NCBI GenBank assembly: GCA_964515235.1
Contig: CAZEVO010000003.1
Span: 1-64,000 of the forward strand
DNA: 64,000 nucleotides
Direction: 5' to 3'
From: OPU3-GD-OMZ sp964515235
GTDB taxonomy: Bacteria; Pseudomonadota; Gammaproteobacteria; Methylococcales; Methylomonadaceae
The number at the start of each line of letters is the position of its first letter. Position 1 is the stretch's first letter. The position numbers and the translations under genes were made by a program. Shown one piece after another: positions 1-9,514 of the stretch. Under the pieces are notes generated by a model. It saw only the letters and a list, made by a program, of their open reading frames with translations. It was not told the DNA's origin and did no database searches.

Positions 1-1830
1 CTACTCAACAGTCACTGATTTTGCTAGATTTCTCGGCTGATCTACATCAGTACCTTTTAATACTGCCACGTGGTAAGCAAGCAGCTGTAATGGAATCGTA
101 TAAACTAAGGGAGCCAATTCATTAACAACCGATGCGATCTTGATTATTGTTAAATTTTCATCATCAATCTCTGACAATTCTTCATCCATAAAGACGATTA
201 ACTGCCCACCTCTAGCACTGACTTCCTGAATATTAGAACGTAATTTCTCCAATAAGGAGTTATTGGGTGCAACTGTAATTACAGGCATTTTATTATCTAT
301 TAAGGCCAAAGGCCCGTGTTTTAGTTCGCCTGCAGGATAGGCCTCAGCATGAATATATGAAATCTCCTTAAGTTTTAATGCGCCCTCCATTGCGATCGGA
401 AACTGACTACCACGGCCTAAAAAAAGCGCATTATTCTTATTGGCGAATCGCTCAGATAATCTTTTTATTTGTTTATCAAGTTTTAGAACCTTTGAAATAT
501 ATTTCGGTAAATCCGTTAATTCTGAAATAATTTTCGACTCCATGCTTTCATTTAATTGAAAACGCCGTCCTAAGGCAATTACCAATAAAATTAAAACAAC
601 TAATTGCGTCGTAAAGGCTTTAGTAGAAGCAACACCTATTTCAGGCCCAGCATTTGTTAACATTACTAAATCAGATTCTCGCACCAACGAACTCTCCGAA
701 ACATTACAAATAGCTAATGAACTCTTAGCCCCTAATCGCTTCGCTTCCTGTAAAGCCGCTAAAGTGTCTGCTGTTTCTCCCGATTGAGACAACGTTACAA
801 TCAATGTCTCTTTATTAATAATAGGGTAGCGATATCTAAATTCACTGGCTACTTCAACTGAACACGGAATACATGCTAGTTTTTCAAACCAGTATCTGGC
901 TACTAATCCCGCATGATAGCTAGTTCCACAAGCCAGAATTTGTACCGATGTTATTTGATTAAAAATATCGCAAGCATTATGCCCAAATGAGCTTTCATTC
1001 AAGCGCCCTTCAATGACCCTTCCTGCTAGTGCTTGCTCTATTGCCTGTGGCTGCTCATAAATTTCTTTCAACATGTAATGACGAAAAGGTCCTTTCTCTA
1101 CAACATCTGAAGTTAATTTACTCTCTTGTACTGGCCTTTCAACCTCCTCATCCAGTGCGTTATAAATAGTAATTTTTTCACAACTTAATTCGGCTACATC
1201 CCCGTCTTCTAAAAATATAAATCGTTGTGTTACTGGTAGTAAAGCAGCTATATCTGAAGCTATAAAGTATTCACCAATACCAATACCAATAACCAAAGGA
1301 CTACCTTTTCGACTAGCAATAAGTTGATCAGGGTTATCACATGCTATAACCCCAAGCGCGTATGCACCCGTTAACTTTTTGAGTGTTTTTTTAACCCCTA
1401 ATAGCAGATCATTCGATGTTGCCATGTGGTGAACAATTTCATTCGCAATAACTTCCGAATCAGTCTCAGAACTAAAGCTAAAACCTAATTGTTGCTGCTT
1501 TATTCTTAATTTCTCATGATTTTCAATAATACCATTATGAACAATTGCGACACGATCTTGGCAAATATGGGGGTGTGCATTCTGTATAGAAGGTTTACCA
1601 TGGGTCGCCCAACGGGTATGCGCAATACCAATCCGACCCTGAAAGGGCTGATCGCGTAATACTGATTTCAGTTGAGTCACTTTCCCAGTCTGACGTTTTC
1701 GATATATTTTGTTGTTTGCGATTACCGCAAGTCCCGCTGAATCATAACCTCTATACTCTAAACGGCTCAATCCTTCTAATAAAATTGGCACTGTATTGCG
1801 CTGAGTAATTGCTCCGACAATTCCACACAT
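1..1830 (-). CDS. glmS: Glutamine--fructose-6-phosphate aminotransferase (isomerizing)
   Basis: Makes glucosamine-6-phosphate from fructose-6-phosphate and glutamine, the first step towards UDP-GlcNAc for peptidoglycan and LPS. The protein is 609 aa, the usual full length. It begins MCGIVGA, so Cys2 is the N-terminal nucleophile of the glutaminase domain (about residues 1-220). Two SIS sugar-isomerase domains follow, with SQSGETADT around residue 350, and the C-terminus ends DQPRNLAKSVTVE as in the family. An AAGGA ribosome site sits 9 nt before the ATG. The gene starts 3 bp after the glmU stop, so the two consecutive UDP-GlcNAc enzymes are probably co-transcribed. The stop codon is at the very edge of the window. 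Confidence 0.98.
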   Translation of the reverse strand: MCGIVGAITQRNTVPILLEGLSRLEYRGYDSAGLAVIANNKIYRKRQTGKVTQLKSVLRDQPFQGRIGIAHTRWATHGKPSIQNAHPHICQDRVAIVHNGIIENHEKLRIKQQQLGFSFSSETDSEVIANEIVHHMATSNDLLLGVKKTLKKLTGAYALGVIACDNPDQLIASRKGSPLVIGIGIGEYFIASDIAALLPVTQRFIFLEDGDVAELSCEKITIYNALDEEVERPVQESKLTSDVVEKGPFRHYMLKEIYEQPQAIEQALAGRVIEGRLNESSFGHNACDIFNQITSVQILACGTSYHAGLVARYWFEKLACIPCSVEVASEFRYRYPIINKETLIVTLSQSGETADTLAALQEAKRLGAKSSLAICNVSESSLVRESDLVMLTNAGPEIGVASTKAFTTQLVVLILLVIALGRRFQLNESMESKIISELTDLPKYISKVLKLDKQIKRLSERFANKNNALFLGRGSQFPIAMEGALKLKEISYIHAEAYPAGELKHGPLALIDNKMPVITVAPNNSLLEKLRSNIQEVSARGGQLIVFMDEELSEIDDENLTIIKIASVVNELAPLVYTIPLQLLAYHVAVLKGTDVDQPRNLAKSVTVE

Positions 1831-1833
1831 AAG

Positions 1834-3201
1834 TTAGTCCTTCTTAACTGGGCGCCGCCAACCTTTGATAGTCATCTGTTTTGCTCGGCTTAAAGTTAAC
1901 TGTTCCTCAGGTGTATCTTTTGTAATTGTAGATCCTGCCGCAATGGTTGAATTTTTACCTACGGTTACAGGAGCAACAAGTTGTGTGCTCGAACCAATGA
2001 AAGCACCGTCTTCAATAATTGTTTGCGACTTATTAACGCCATCGTAATTACAGGTTATCGTACCAGCACCGATATTTACACCCGTTCCTATTTCGCAATC
2101 ACCAATATAACTTAAGTGATTAACTTTACTACCTTGATGAATTTTTGATTTCTTTACTTCAACAAAGTTACCAATGCGTACAGACTCCTGAATCTCCGTC
2201 GCAGGTCTGATGCGGGCAAAAGGGCCAATTCGTGAATCTGCCCCTATCGTAGCATCCTCAATCACACAATTTGCCAATATCTCAACACCTCTCGCAATAA
2301 TTGAGTTCTTAATAGTACAGTTAGGGCCAATAGTAACTCCATCTCCAAGTTCTATATTGCCTTCTAAAATTACATTAACATCAATAAAAACATCCTGCCC
2401 CAACCGCTTTACTTGACCCCGAAGATCAAAACGACTGGGATCTGCTAACGTTGCTCCTTGGCTCATTAACTGCTCTGCTAGTTGCGTCTGATGAAATCGT
2501 TCTAAATAACTTAATTGACTTTTAGTATTAACTCCTAGCACTTCGTTAACATGTAACGGCTGAGTGGTTCTAATTTCAACACCATCACTTACCGCTAAGC
2601 CAATAATATCGGTTAAATAATATTCATTCTGACTATTATTATTTTCCAATAACCTTAACCAACGCTTTAATGACGCCCCAGTTACTGCCAAAATTCCAGT
2701 ATTCACTTCATTAATTTGTTTAATTAATTCTGAAGCATCTTTTTCTTCTGTAATATTTATCACATTATTAGAGCTATCTCTAACAATACGTCCGTATCCT
2801 GTTGGATTCTCAAGTTCTACGGTTAATAATGCCAATGTTGTTTCTGATACATTAGCTAATAATGCTTTGACTGTTGCAAGCTTTAATAATGGTACGTCTC
2901 CATACAATACTAAAACCGTATCATTATCATCAATTTCGCTTTCTGCTTGCTGTACCGCATGCCCGGTCCCCAATTGTTCTGCTTGTTCGACCCAATTGAC
3001 CGCTTGTGATGATAAATGCTGTTGTACCGCCTCACCACCATAGCCATAAACAATCGTTATTGAGTTATCTTCCAGTGTCTGACAAAGATCATATACATGT
3101 TCAATTAATGCTTTCCCAGCTAATGGCTGAAGGACTTTAGGTCGTATGGAATGCATACGTGTACCTTTACCCGCCGCTAAAATAATGCTTTTTATTGCCA
3201 T
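1834..3201 (-). CDS. glmU: Bifunctional UDP-GlcNAc pyrophosphorylase / GlcN-1-P acetyltransferase
   Basis: Catalyses the last two steps of UDP-GlcNAc synthesis: acetylation of glucosamine-1-phosphate and uridylylation. The protein is 455 aa, the standard length. The N-terminal nucleotidyltransferase has the signature LAAGKGTRM (residues 8-16). The C-terminal half is a left-handed beta-helix of hexapeptide repeats, and the acetyltransferase stretch NYDGVNK is present. The start is supported by AAAGGA about 8 nt upstream. Pyrophosphate is a product of this enzyme, so it is notable that the gene lies directly downstream of a broken pyrophosphatase gene on the same strand. Confidence 0.98.
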   Translation of the reverse strand: MAIKSIILAAGKGTRMHSIRPKVLQPLAGKALIEHVYDLCQTLEDNSITIVYGYGGEAVQQHLSSQAVNWVEQAEQLGTGHAVQQAESEIDDNDTVLVLYGDVPLLKLATVKALLANVSETTLALLTVELENPTGYGRIVRDSSNNVINITEEKDASELIKQINEVNTGILAVTGASLKRWLRLLENNNSQNEYYLTDIIGLAVSDGVEIRTTQPLHVNEVLGVNTKSQLSYLERFHQTQLAEQLMSQGATLADPSRFDLRGQVKRLGQDVFIDVNVILEGNIELGDGVTIGPNCTIKNSIIARGVEILANCVIEDATIGADSRIGPFARIRPATEIQESVRIGNFVEVKKSKIHQGSKVNHLSYIGDCEIGTGVNIGAGTITCNYDGVNKSQTIIEDGAFIGSSTQLVAPVTVGKNSTIAAGSTITKDTPEEQLTLSRAKQMTIKGWRRPVKKD

Positions 3202-3277
3202 ATCTATCCTTTCTTACAAAAAACAATTCTAAACCCTCAGGCCATACGCGATTTTTAAAGCATGACGAACGACTCTT

Positions 3278-3749
3278 ATTTTTTTTTGTATATGAGTTAA
3301 TTGATAACTTAATCTTAACAGCCGCATCTAATATGACTAACCAACCCTTTATCTGTAACCATTTACCATCCCTTAAGCCTTTATAAGGATCAAAAAAATG
3401 ACTAATACTCTCAAGTGAAGCGTTTGGTAAATTATTATAGTCTTTGAGCTGTTCATAATAGGAAGTCAAAGCAAATATAAGCACGGCTAGAATTTTTAGA
3501 TCTTCATTATCCGATACTGGTTTGTAATATATAGCCATAATTTATCGGCTACTGCTTCGCTGTTCCCATAAATCGATCTACCGATAATGTTGCTGAGTCT
3601 TTATCGAACTCATATTTAACAGCAGTATCTTCGGACAGACTATTTGCTGATTTTACACGAACTAATAGCATGGTATCCGTTTCTTCAACACTACTTTTTG
3701 CTTTAGTTCTAATCCTGTTGTAAAACAATTTTTTATACGTATAGCACAA
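3278..3749 (-). pseudogene. ppa: Decayed soluble inorganic pyrophosphatase (family I)
   Basis: Two adjacent minus-strand fragments together match family I pyrophosphatase. The upstream one (3549-3749) contains VKYEFDKDSATLSVDRFMGTA, like the family's IKYEVDKDSGALFVDRFMSTA. It ends in a TAG where the family has Tyr. Reading through that stop gives PINYGYI, matching PCNYGYI. The downstream fragment, in another frame (from 3538), matches the C-terminal third: EDLKILAV, LKDYNNLP, ISHFFDPYKGL and GKWLQIKGW. About 40 residues between them are missing, including the SEDGDPVDVLV segment with catalytic aspartates. The gene therefore has a nonsense codon, an internal deletion and a frameshift. The downstream reading frame runs on into glmU by chance. 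Homology is judged by eye from remembered family sequence. Confidence 0.85.
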
Positions 3750-3762
3750 TTATTAACGAGCC

Positions 3763-3799
3763 AAAAAAACCCGGTGGTCATTACCAGACCTACCGGGTT
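3763..3799 (-). terminator. Rho-independent terminator of the atp operon
   Basis: On the minus strand, AACCCGGTAGGTC and GACCACCGGGTT pair around a 7-nt loop with one bulged base, followed by seven T. It lies 24 bp past the atpC stop and separates the ATP synthase operon from the ppa remnant and glmU. Confidence 0.88.
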
Positions 3800-3822
3800 T
3801 TAAGTTTAATTTAATCTTAAAT

Positions 3823-4245
3823 TTATCGTGACCTTTTTCTTAACCTGTTTAAGGTTTGTAGTTGCATGACCGCTTGTGCTAATTCAGAACGCGTCTTCGC
3901 ATAATCAACTGAGGCCGTTTTATCTGCTAAAGCCTCTTCTGCTTTTGCTCGTGCCTCCAGTGCGGCAGACTCATCAATATCAGCAGCTCTGATGGCTGTA
4001 TCCGCTAAAATAGTAACGATATGTGGTTGCACTTCAATAACACCACCAGACACATAAAAGGGATGGTTTTCCCCCTCACTAACCTTAACACGCACTTCTC
4101 CTGGAACTAAATTTGAGATAAATGGGGCGTGACGTGGTGCAATACCAACCTCACCCATTTCAGCAGGAGCGAAAACCATCTCAGCAAGGCCTGAATAAAT
4201 CTCGCCTTCTGCACTGACTATATCTACGTGTACCGTCATTGTCAT
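3823..4245 (-). CDS. atpC: ATP synthase F1 subunit epsilon
   Basis: Epsilon subunit of the F1 sector. It links the gamma shaft to the c-ring and can inhibit ATP hydrolysis through its C-terminal helices. At 140 aa it has the normal length. The N-terminal beta-sandwich contains FAPAEMGEVGIAPRHAPF, typical of the family, and the C-terminal part is a helical hairpin rich in Ala and Glu ending LNRLRKRSR. A TTAGGA ribosome site sits 8 nt before the first ATG, which supports the first of two close methionines. It is the last gene of the operon, 20 bp after atpD. Confidence 0.97.
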   Translation of the reverse strand: MTMTVHVDIVSAEGEIYSGLAEMVFAPAEMGEVGIAPRHAPFISNLVPGEVRVKVSEGENHPFYVSGGVIEVQPHIVTILADTAIRAADIDESAALEARAKAEEALADKTASVDYAKTRSELAQAVMQLQTLNRLRKRSR

Positions 4246-4265
4246 TTTTACGTCCTAATTTAATA

Positions 4266-5648
4266 TTAAGCGTTCATTTTTTGTGCTTTTTCTAAGGCCT
4301 CATCAATGGTACCTACCATATAAAAAGCTTGCTCTGGCAGATCATCATATTGCCCATCAATAATACCTTTAAACCCTGCAATCGTATCTTTAAGTGAAAC
4401 ATACTTACCTGGTGATCCGGTAAAAACTTCAGCAACAAAGAAAGGTTGCGATAGGAATCTTTGAATTTTACGAGCACGCGTAACAGTAAGTTTATCTTCC
4501 TCTGATAATTCATCCATCCCTAAAATGGCGATAATATCTCGTAATTCCTTGTAACGTTGAAGGGTCCCTTGTACTTTTCTGGCTACTTCATAATGCTCAT
4601 CACCAATGACTTGTGGGTCTAACTGACGACTAGTTGAGTCTAGTGGGTCAACAGCAGGATAAATACCTAATTCAGCAATTTGACGAGATAAAACAACTGT
4701 TGCATCTAAATGCGCAAACGTAGTCGCCGGTGATGGATCAGTCAAATCATCGGCAGGCACATAAACCGCCTGTATCGAGGTAATTGAACCCGTTTTAGTT
4801 GAAGTAATCCGTTCTTGTAAAACACCCATTTCTTCAGCCAGAGTAGGCTGATACCCCACAGCAGATGGCATCCGTCCTAATAAGGCTGATACCTCTGTAC
4901 CTGCTAAGGTATAACGATAAATATTATCCACAAAAAACAAAACATCACGGCCTTCATCACGAAAGTATTCTGCCATTGTTAAGCCCGTCAAAGCGACACG
5001 TAAACGGTTTCCAGGTGGTTCATTCATTTGACCGTAAACTAACGATACCTTATCGATGACATTTGAATCAGTCATTTCATGATAAAAATCATTTCCTTCT
5101 CTTGTTCTTTCACCCACACCGGCAAACACAGAAAAACCACTGTGTTCGATCGCAATATTCCGGATTAGCTCCATCATATTAACCGTTTTACCAACACCAG
5201 CACCGCCAAATAAACCAACTTTACCACCTTTAGCAAACGGACAAACCAAATCAATAACCTTAATGCCCGTTTCTAATAGTTCATTGGCAGGTGCTTGATC
5301 TTCATAACTGGGTGCTTTACGATGAATTTCCCATTGATCTTTTTCACCAATAGGACCTTTTTCATCAATTGGCTGGCCTAATACATTCATAATGCGACCT
5401 AAGGTCTTCTGGCCAACAGGAACCGATATTGCAGCTCCAGTGTTTTTAACTGCCATACCTCGGCTTAAGCCATCTGATGATCCCATTGCAATTGTTCTGA
5501 CAACACCATCACCGAGTTGTTGTTGAACTTCTAAAACAATGTCTTTTACTTCAATAACTAACGCGTCATAAACCTTCGGTAATTCTTCACGTGAAAACTC
5601 CACGTCAACGACGGCGCCAATGATCTGTACGATTTTACCCGAACTCAT
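4266..5648 (-). CDS. atpD: ATP synthase F1 subunit beta (catalytic)
   Basis: Catalytic subunit of F1, carrying the ATP-making nucleotide sites at the cytoplasmic face of the membrane. The protein is 460 aa. The Walker A motif GGAGVGKT is near residue 150 and the GERTREGNDFYHEM segment with the catalytic Glu follows. The family signature PAVDPLDSTSR is near residue 340. A GAGGA ribosome site precedes the ATG. It lies between atpG and atpC in the standard gamma-beta-epsilon order. Confidence 0.99.
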   Translation of the reverse strand: MSSGKIVQIIGAVVDVEFSREELPKVYDALVIEVKDIVLEVQQQLGDGVVRTIAMGSSDGLSRGMAVKNTGAAISVPVGQKTLGRIMNVLGQPIDEKGPIGEKDQWEIHRKAPSYEDQAPANELLETGIKVIDLVCPFAKGGKVGLFGGAGVGKTVNMMELIRNIAIEHSGFSVFAGVGERTREGNDFYHEMTDSNVIDKVSLVYGQMNEPPGNRLRVALTGLTMAEYFRDEGRDVLFFVDNIYRYTLAGTEVSALLGRMPSAVGYQPTLAEEMGVLQERITSTKTGSITSIQAVYVPADDLTDPSPATTFAHLDATVVLSRQIAELGIYPAVDPLDSTSRQLDPQVIGDEHYEVARKVQGTLQRYKELRDIIAILGMDELSEEDKLTVTRARKIQRFLSQPFFVAEVFTGSPGKYVSLKDTIAGFKGIIDGQYDDLPEQAFYMVGTIDEALEKAQKMNA

Positions 5649-5694
5649 TATATAGTCCTCTATGTACCTAAATAATTAAATTAATTTGCCCACA

Positions 5695-6561
5695 TTAAAC
5701 TGCTGCAGCCCCAGCAACAATTTCCGAAATTTCCTGTGTAATTGCAGCTTGTCTCGCTTTGTTATAAACCAACTGTAATTCGTCAATCAATGTACCCGCA
5801 TTATCGGAAGCACTCTTCATTGCCACCATTCGTGCTGCTTGTTCACAAGCATTATTTTCTATTAAGCCCTGTAGAACAGTTGATTCAATGTAACGAATCA
5901 TTAGAGCATCTAAAACATCAACTGCATCAGGCTCATAAATATAATCCCAGTTCCCTTTCAATTCTTCCTGAATTTCTCCTGCTTTAACGGGCACTAATTG
6001 CTTAATTTGCGGATCTTGTGTCATCGTATTAACAAAATGATTATGTACCACATGAATCTCGTCAATATCACCTTGTTCATAACCATCAAGCATTATTTTG
6101 ATAATACCAATGATATCGTTGAGGTGTGGTGTATCACCTAACTTTTGCGTCTGACCGATAATGTTGGCATTAATATTTCTAAAATAACCCGCACCTTTTT
6201 GTCCAATCGTACACACATCAATTTCAATCTGATCTGCATTCCATTGCTGCATTTGGGCTACAGTTTTTCTAAATAGATTTGAGTTCAAACCACCACATAA
6301 ACCGCGGTCTGACGAAATTACTATTAAACCAATTCGTTTACACTGCCTTTTTTCATCTAGATAAGGGTGTTTATACTCTGGATGTGCGTGTGCCAGATGC
6401 TTAATAATCTGTGCTATTTTTTCTGCATAAGGACGTGTTGCACGCATTCGATCTTGCGTTTTACGCATTTTACTCGCTGCCACCATTTCCATCGCGCGGG
6501 TAATTTTTTGCGTATTTTTAATACTCGCAATTTTAGTGCGTATTTCTTTTCCAACTGCCAT
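5695..6561 (-). CDS. atpG: ATP synthase F1 subunit gamma
   Basis: Central rotating shaft of F1. At 288 aa it is full length. The N-terminal helix IRTKIASIKNTQKITRAMEM and the C-terminal helix with YNKARQAAITQEISEIV form the coiled coil that turns inside the alpha3beta3 ring. SSDRGLCGGLN near residue 85 is the conserved Rossmann-like core motif. It is preceded by atpA with a 12-bp gap. Confidence 0.98.
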   Translation of the reverse strand: MAVGKEIRTKIASIKNTQKITRAMEMVAASKMRKTQDRMRATRPYAEKIAQIIKHLAHAHPEYKHPYLDEKRQCKRIGLIVISSDRGLCGGLNSNLFRKTVAQMQQWNADQIEIDVCTIGQKGAGYFRNINANIIGQTQKLGDTPHLNDIIGIIKIMLDGYEQGDIDEIHVVHNHFVNTMTQDPQIKQLVPVKAGEIQEELKGNWDYIYEPDAVDVLDALMIRYIESTVLQGLIENNACEQAARMVAMKSASDNAGTLIDELQLVYNKARQAAITQEISEIVAGAAAV

Positions 6562-6573
6562 TATCTGATCCGT

Positions 6574-8115
6574 TTACCAGCTTTGTGTTTTAACAAATTC
6601 GTCAATTGCCGAACGAATTCCTTCTGAAATATCTTCAGAGAAATCACCGGTTTTATTAATCTTATTGACTAATGCTTTATGCTTCGACTTCATATAATCA
6701 TGCAATGCACTCTCAAAATCTCGAACTGCTGTGATTTCAAGTTCATCTAGATAACCTTCATTCGCTGCAAACAATGAAATCGCCATTTGCGCAACAGATA
6801 ACGGTGAATACTGGTCTTGTTTCATTAACTCCGTGACCCGCTGCCCACGCTCAATCTGTTTACGCGTACTTTCATCTAAGTCTGATGCGAACTGTGCAAA
6901 TGCAGCCAATTCACGGTATTGTGCTAAATCAAGTCGCACACCACCGCCTAGTTTTTTAATAATCTTTGTTTGCGCAGCACCGCCAACCCGTGATACGGAC
7001 AATCCAGCATTAACCGCCGGACGAATACCGGCATTAAATAAATCAGACTCTAAAAAAATCTGGCCATCAGTAATAGAAATTACGTTAGTTGGTACAAAGG
7101 CTGATACATCACCGGCCTGAGTTTCAATAATTGGTAATGCCGTTAATGAACCAGTCTTACCTTTTACTTTTCCATTCGTTAACTCTTCCACTGCTTCGGC
7201 ATTAATTCTGGCTGCGCGCTCTAACAAACGAGAATGTAAATAGAACACATCCCCTGGATAGGCTTCACGTCCCGGTGGACGTTTCAGTAATAAAGATACC
7301 TGACGATATGCCCATGCTTGTTTTGTTAAATCATCGTAAATAATCAAGGCGTCTTCACCGCGATCGCGAAAATACTCACCCATTGAACATCCGGTATAAG
7401 GCGCAATATACTGTAGTGCTGCAGATTCAGATGCCGACGCAACAACCACAATGGTATGTTCCATTGCACCGTGCTCTTCTAATTTCCGTACCGCATTTGA
7501 AATCGATGACTGTTTTTGACCAATAGCGACATACACACAAGTAATTCCTGTGCCTTTCTGATTAATAATCGCATCTAATGCTATTGCCGTTTTACCTGTT
7601 TGTCTGTCACCAATAATTAATTCTCGTTGGCCTCGACCAATAGGAATCATGGCATCAATCGACTTTAAGCCTGTTTGTACTGGTTGATCTACAGATTGAC
7701 GTGCAATAACGCCTGGGGCTATTTTTTCAATCGGTGACGTTTCACTCGTTTCAATCGGACCTTTTCCGTCAATGGGATTACCTAAGGCATCAACGACACG
7801 GCCACGTAAAGCATCACCAACAGGGACTTCTAAAATTTTACCGGTACATTTAACAACATCGCCTTCAGAGATATGTTGATAAGCACCAAGAACAATGGCA
7901 CCGACAGAGTCACGCTCTAGATTCAAGGCCATGCCAAATGTTTTATTTGGAAACTCAAGCATCTCACCTTGCAGTGCATCGGATAGACCATGAATTCTCA
8001 CGATACCATCGGTTACACTAACCACAGTACCTTCACTATGAGATTCGACATTTATATCAAAATTTTCGATCCTTTTTTTAATCAGATCACTTATTTCAGA
8101 TGGATTTAATTGCAT
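6574..8115 (-). CDS. atpA: ATP synthase F1 subunit alpha
   Basis: Regulatory nucleotide-binding subunit of F1, alternating with beta. At 513 aa it has the E. coli length. The P-loop GDRQTGKT is near residue 170 and the family signature PAVNAGLSVSRVGG near residue 366 includes the arginine finger. The N-terminal helix MQLNPSEISDLIKKRI contacts the delta subunit. It follows atpH with a 22-bp gap. Confidence 0.99.
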   Translation of the reverse strand: MQLNPSEISDLIKKRIENFDINVESHSEGTVVSVTDGIVRIHGLSDALQGEMLEFPNKTFGMALNLERDSVGAIVLGAYQHISEGDVVKCTGKILEVPVGDALRGRVVDALGNPIDGKGPIETSETSPIEKIAPGVIARQSVDQPVQTGLKSIDAMIPIGRGQRELIIGDRQTGKTAIALDAIINQKGTGITCVYVAIGQKQSSISNAVRKLEEHGAMEHTIVVVASASESAALQYIAPYTGCSMGEYFRDRGEDALIIYDDLTKQAWAYRQVSLLLKRPPGREAYPGDVFYLHSRLLERAARINAEAVEELTNGKVKGKTGSLTALPIIETQAGDVSAFVPTNVISITDGQIFLESDLFNAGIRPAVNAGLSVSRVGGAAQTKIIKKLGGGVRLDLAQYRELAAFAQFASDLDESTRKQIERGQRVTELMKQDQYSPLSVAQMAISLFAANEGYLDELEITAVRDFESALHDYMKSKHKALVNKINKTGDFSEDISEGIRSAIDEFVKTQSW

Positions 8116-8137
8116 AATTATATTCTCACTCTAACAG

Positions 8138-8668
8138 TTAGAGTCTGTTTGCTAATTGTTGAAGGTGTCCCTTAATAGAACCATCAATAACTGTATCACC
8201 GGCATGAGCTAAAAAACCGCCTATCAATGACTTATCAATGGTCATTTCTAAATGAACTTTTTTGTTTAATTTTATTTCAAGTACTTCGGCTAATTTTTTT
8301 GCTTCGGTTTTAGTTAGTTCAAAAGCCGTTTTAACACTGACACCAATATAACCTTCAGCGTCTGCTTTACTTTCTTCAAATAAACGACTAATTTCACCCA
8401 GCAATGTTAATCTCTGATTTTCTATCAGTAATTTTAGTAAGTTTAACCCTTGTGGGTTAAGTTCTTTACCGCAAATATCCTGCATTAACTCGGTCAGTTG
8501 TTCCTGACTTACTTTAGGATTATTTAACAAGCCTGCTATACGATCGTCTGAAACTACCGCCGCTAGAAACGCTAACATTTCAGACCATTTTTCTGTCGTT
8601 CTTGACGTTTGTGCACTTTCAAAAACGGCTTCTGCATAAGGCCGCGCTAAAGTCGCTAACTCACTCAT
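8138..8668 (-). CDS. atpH: ATP synthase F1 subunit delta
   Basis: Stator subunit at the top of F1 that ties the alpha subunits to the b dimer. The protein is 176 aa. It has the N-terminal helical domain (LARPYAEAVFE at residues 7-17) and the C-terminal conserved stretch IGGFLAHAGDTVIDGSIKGHLQQL. Its ATG overlaps the atpF stop by 4 bp, indicating translational coupling. Confidence 0.97.
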   Translation of the reverse strand: MSELATLARPYAEAVFESAQTSRTTEKWSEMLAFLAAVVSDDRIAGLLNNPKVSQEQLTELMQDICGKELNPQGLNLLKLLIENQRLTLLGEISRLFEESKADAEGYIGVSVKTAFELTKTEAKKLAEVLEIKLNKKVHLEMTIDKSLIGGFLAHAGDTVIDGSIKGHLQQLANRL

Positions 8669-9147
8669 TTTGATCTGCCTAATTCAGCCGCTGCTTTTTT
8701 TATAATTGCTTGGTGCTTCTTTTTATCAACCTCTTCTCGCAAAATTTGTTCCGCTGCTTTTATTGCCAAATCAGAAACTTCCTTACTTAATTTTTCACGA
8801 GTGTGCTGTAATTCTTGCTCAATCTGAGATTTTGCTGAAGTTAACAACCGATCACCTTCAACTTTCGCTGCTACCCGCGATTCATCAACAATCTCACTGG
8901 CTCTTTTTTGCGCCAAGTTAATAATTTCTGATGATTGCGATTTAGCATCCTTTAAAATCTCTTTTGATTGTTTCTCTGCCAACTCCATCTGTTGATTGCC
9001 TTGGTCTGCCGCCGCTAAGCCGTCAGCAATTTTCTTTTTTCGCTCTTCCAAAGCATCAAACAATGGTGGCCACACATACTTCATAGTAAACCACACCAGA
9101 AGCGTAAAGGTGATCATCTGTCCGATCAGAGTCAAATTGATACTCAT
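8665..9147 (-). CDS. atpF: ATP synthase Fo subunit b
   Basis: Peripheral stalk subunit of the membrane sector. It is 160 aa with one N-terminal membrane helix (roughly residues 5-25, followed by KYVWPPLFDALEERKKKI, a family hallmark). A long charged coiled-coil region rich in Lys, Glu, Ala and Gln fills the rest. It precedes and overlaps atpH. Confidence 0.97.
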   Translation of the reverse strand: MSINLTLIGQMITFTLLVWFTMKYVWPPLFDALEERKKKIADGLAAADQGNQQMELAEKQSKEILKDAKSQSSEIINLAQKRASEIVDESRVAAKVEGDRLLTSAKSQIEQELQHTREKLSKEVSDLAIKAAEQILREEVDKKKHQAIIKKAAAELGRSK

Positions 9148-9186
9148 AATGAATTCCTCAATTTGTAAATAAAGGCTAACCTAAAT

Positions 9187-9474
9187 TTAACTACCAGAAG
9201 CCGCTTGAACAGCTGACAAGAATGGATTAGCAAATGTGAAAAACAATGCCAAACCAACACCAATCATCGTTACCGCATCCAGTAAACCAGCCACGATAAA
9301 CATTTTTACCTGTAGCATAGGAACCATTTCTGGTTGACGAGCTGCGCCTTCTAAAAACTTACCACCCAAAAGACCGAAACCGATCGCTGTTCCCATAGCG
9401 CCTAAACCCAATACAATACCTACCGCAATGGCAGTCATACCTTGTACATCGGCGATTAATGTTGCTAATTCCAT
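9187..9474 (-). CDS. atpE: ATP synthase Fo subunit c
   Basis: Proteolipid of the rotating ring. At 95 aa it is slightly longer than the 79 aa of E. coli, with a short C-terminal tail. Two hydrophobic helices flank a polar loop ARQPEM. The ion-binding carboxylate is the Asp in GLLDAVTMIGVG in helix 2. An Asp at this place, without the Na+-binding residues usually seen in sodium rotors, suggests proton coupling; that is inference from the motif. Confidence 0.97.
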   Translation of the reverse strand: MELATLIADVQGMTAIAVGIVLGLGAMGTAIGFGLLGGKFLEGAARQPEMVPMLQVKMFIVAGLLDAVTMIGVGLALFFTFANPFLSAVQAASGS

Positions 9475-9514
9475 GATACCTCCAAACTAAATAATAATAA
9501 CGAATTTTAAAAAA

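Noticed and set aside
3167..3538. 123-aa open frame as an independent gene overlapping glmU
   Set aside because: Its first 87 codons match the C-terminal third of pyrophosphatase; the rest is read-through into the glmU start. It is part of a pseudogene.
5583..5598. parS-like sequence around CACGTG in atpD
   Set aside because: Only about 12 of 16 positions fit and it lies in a conserved coding stretch of the beta subunit.
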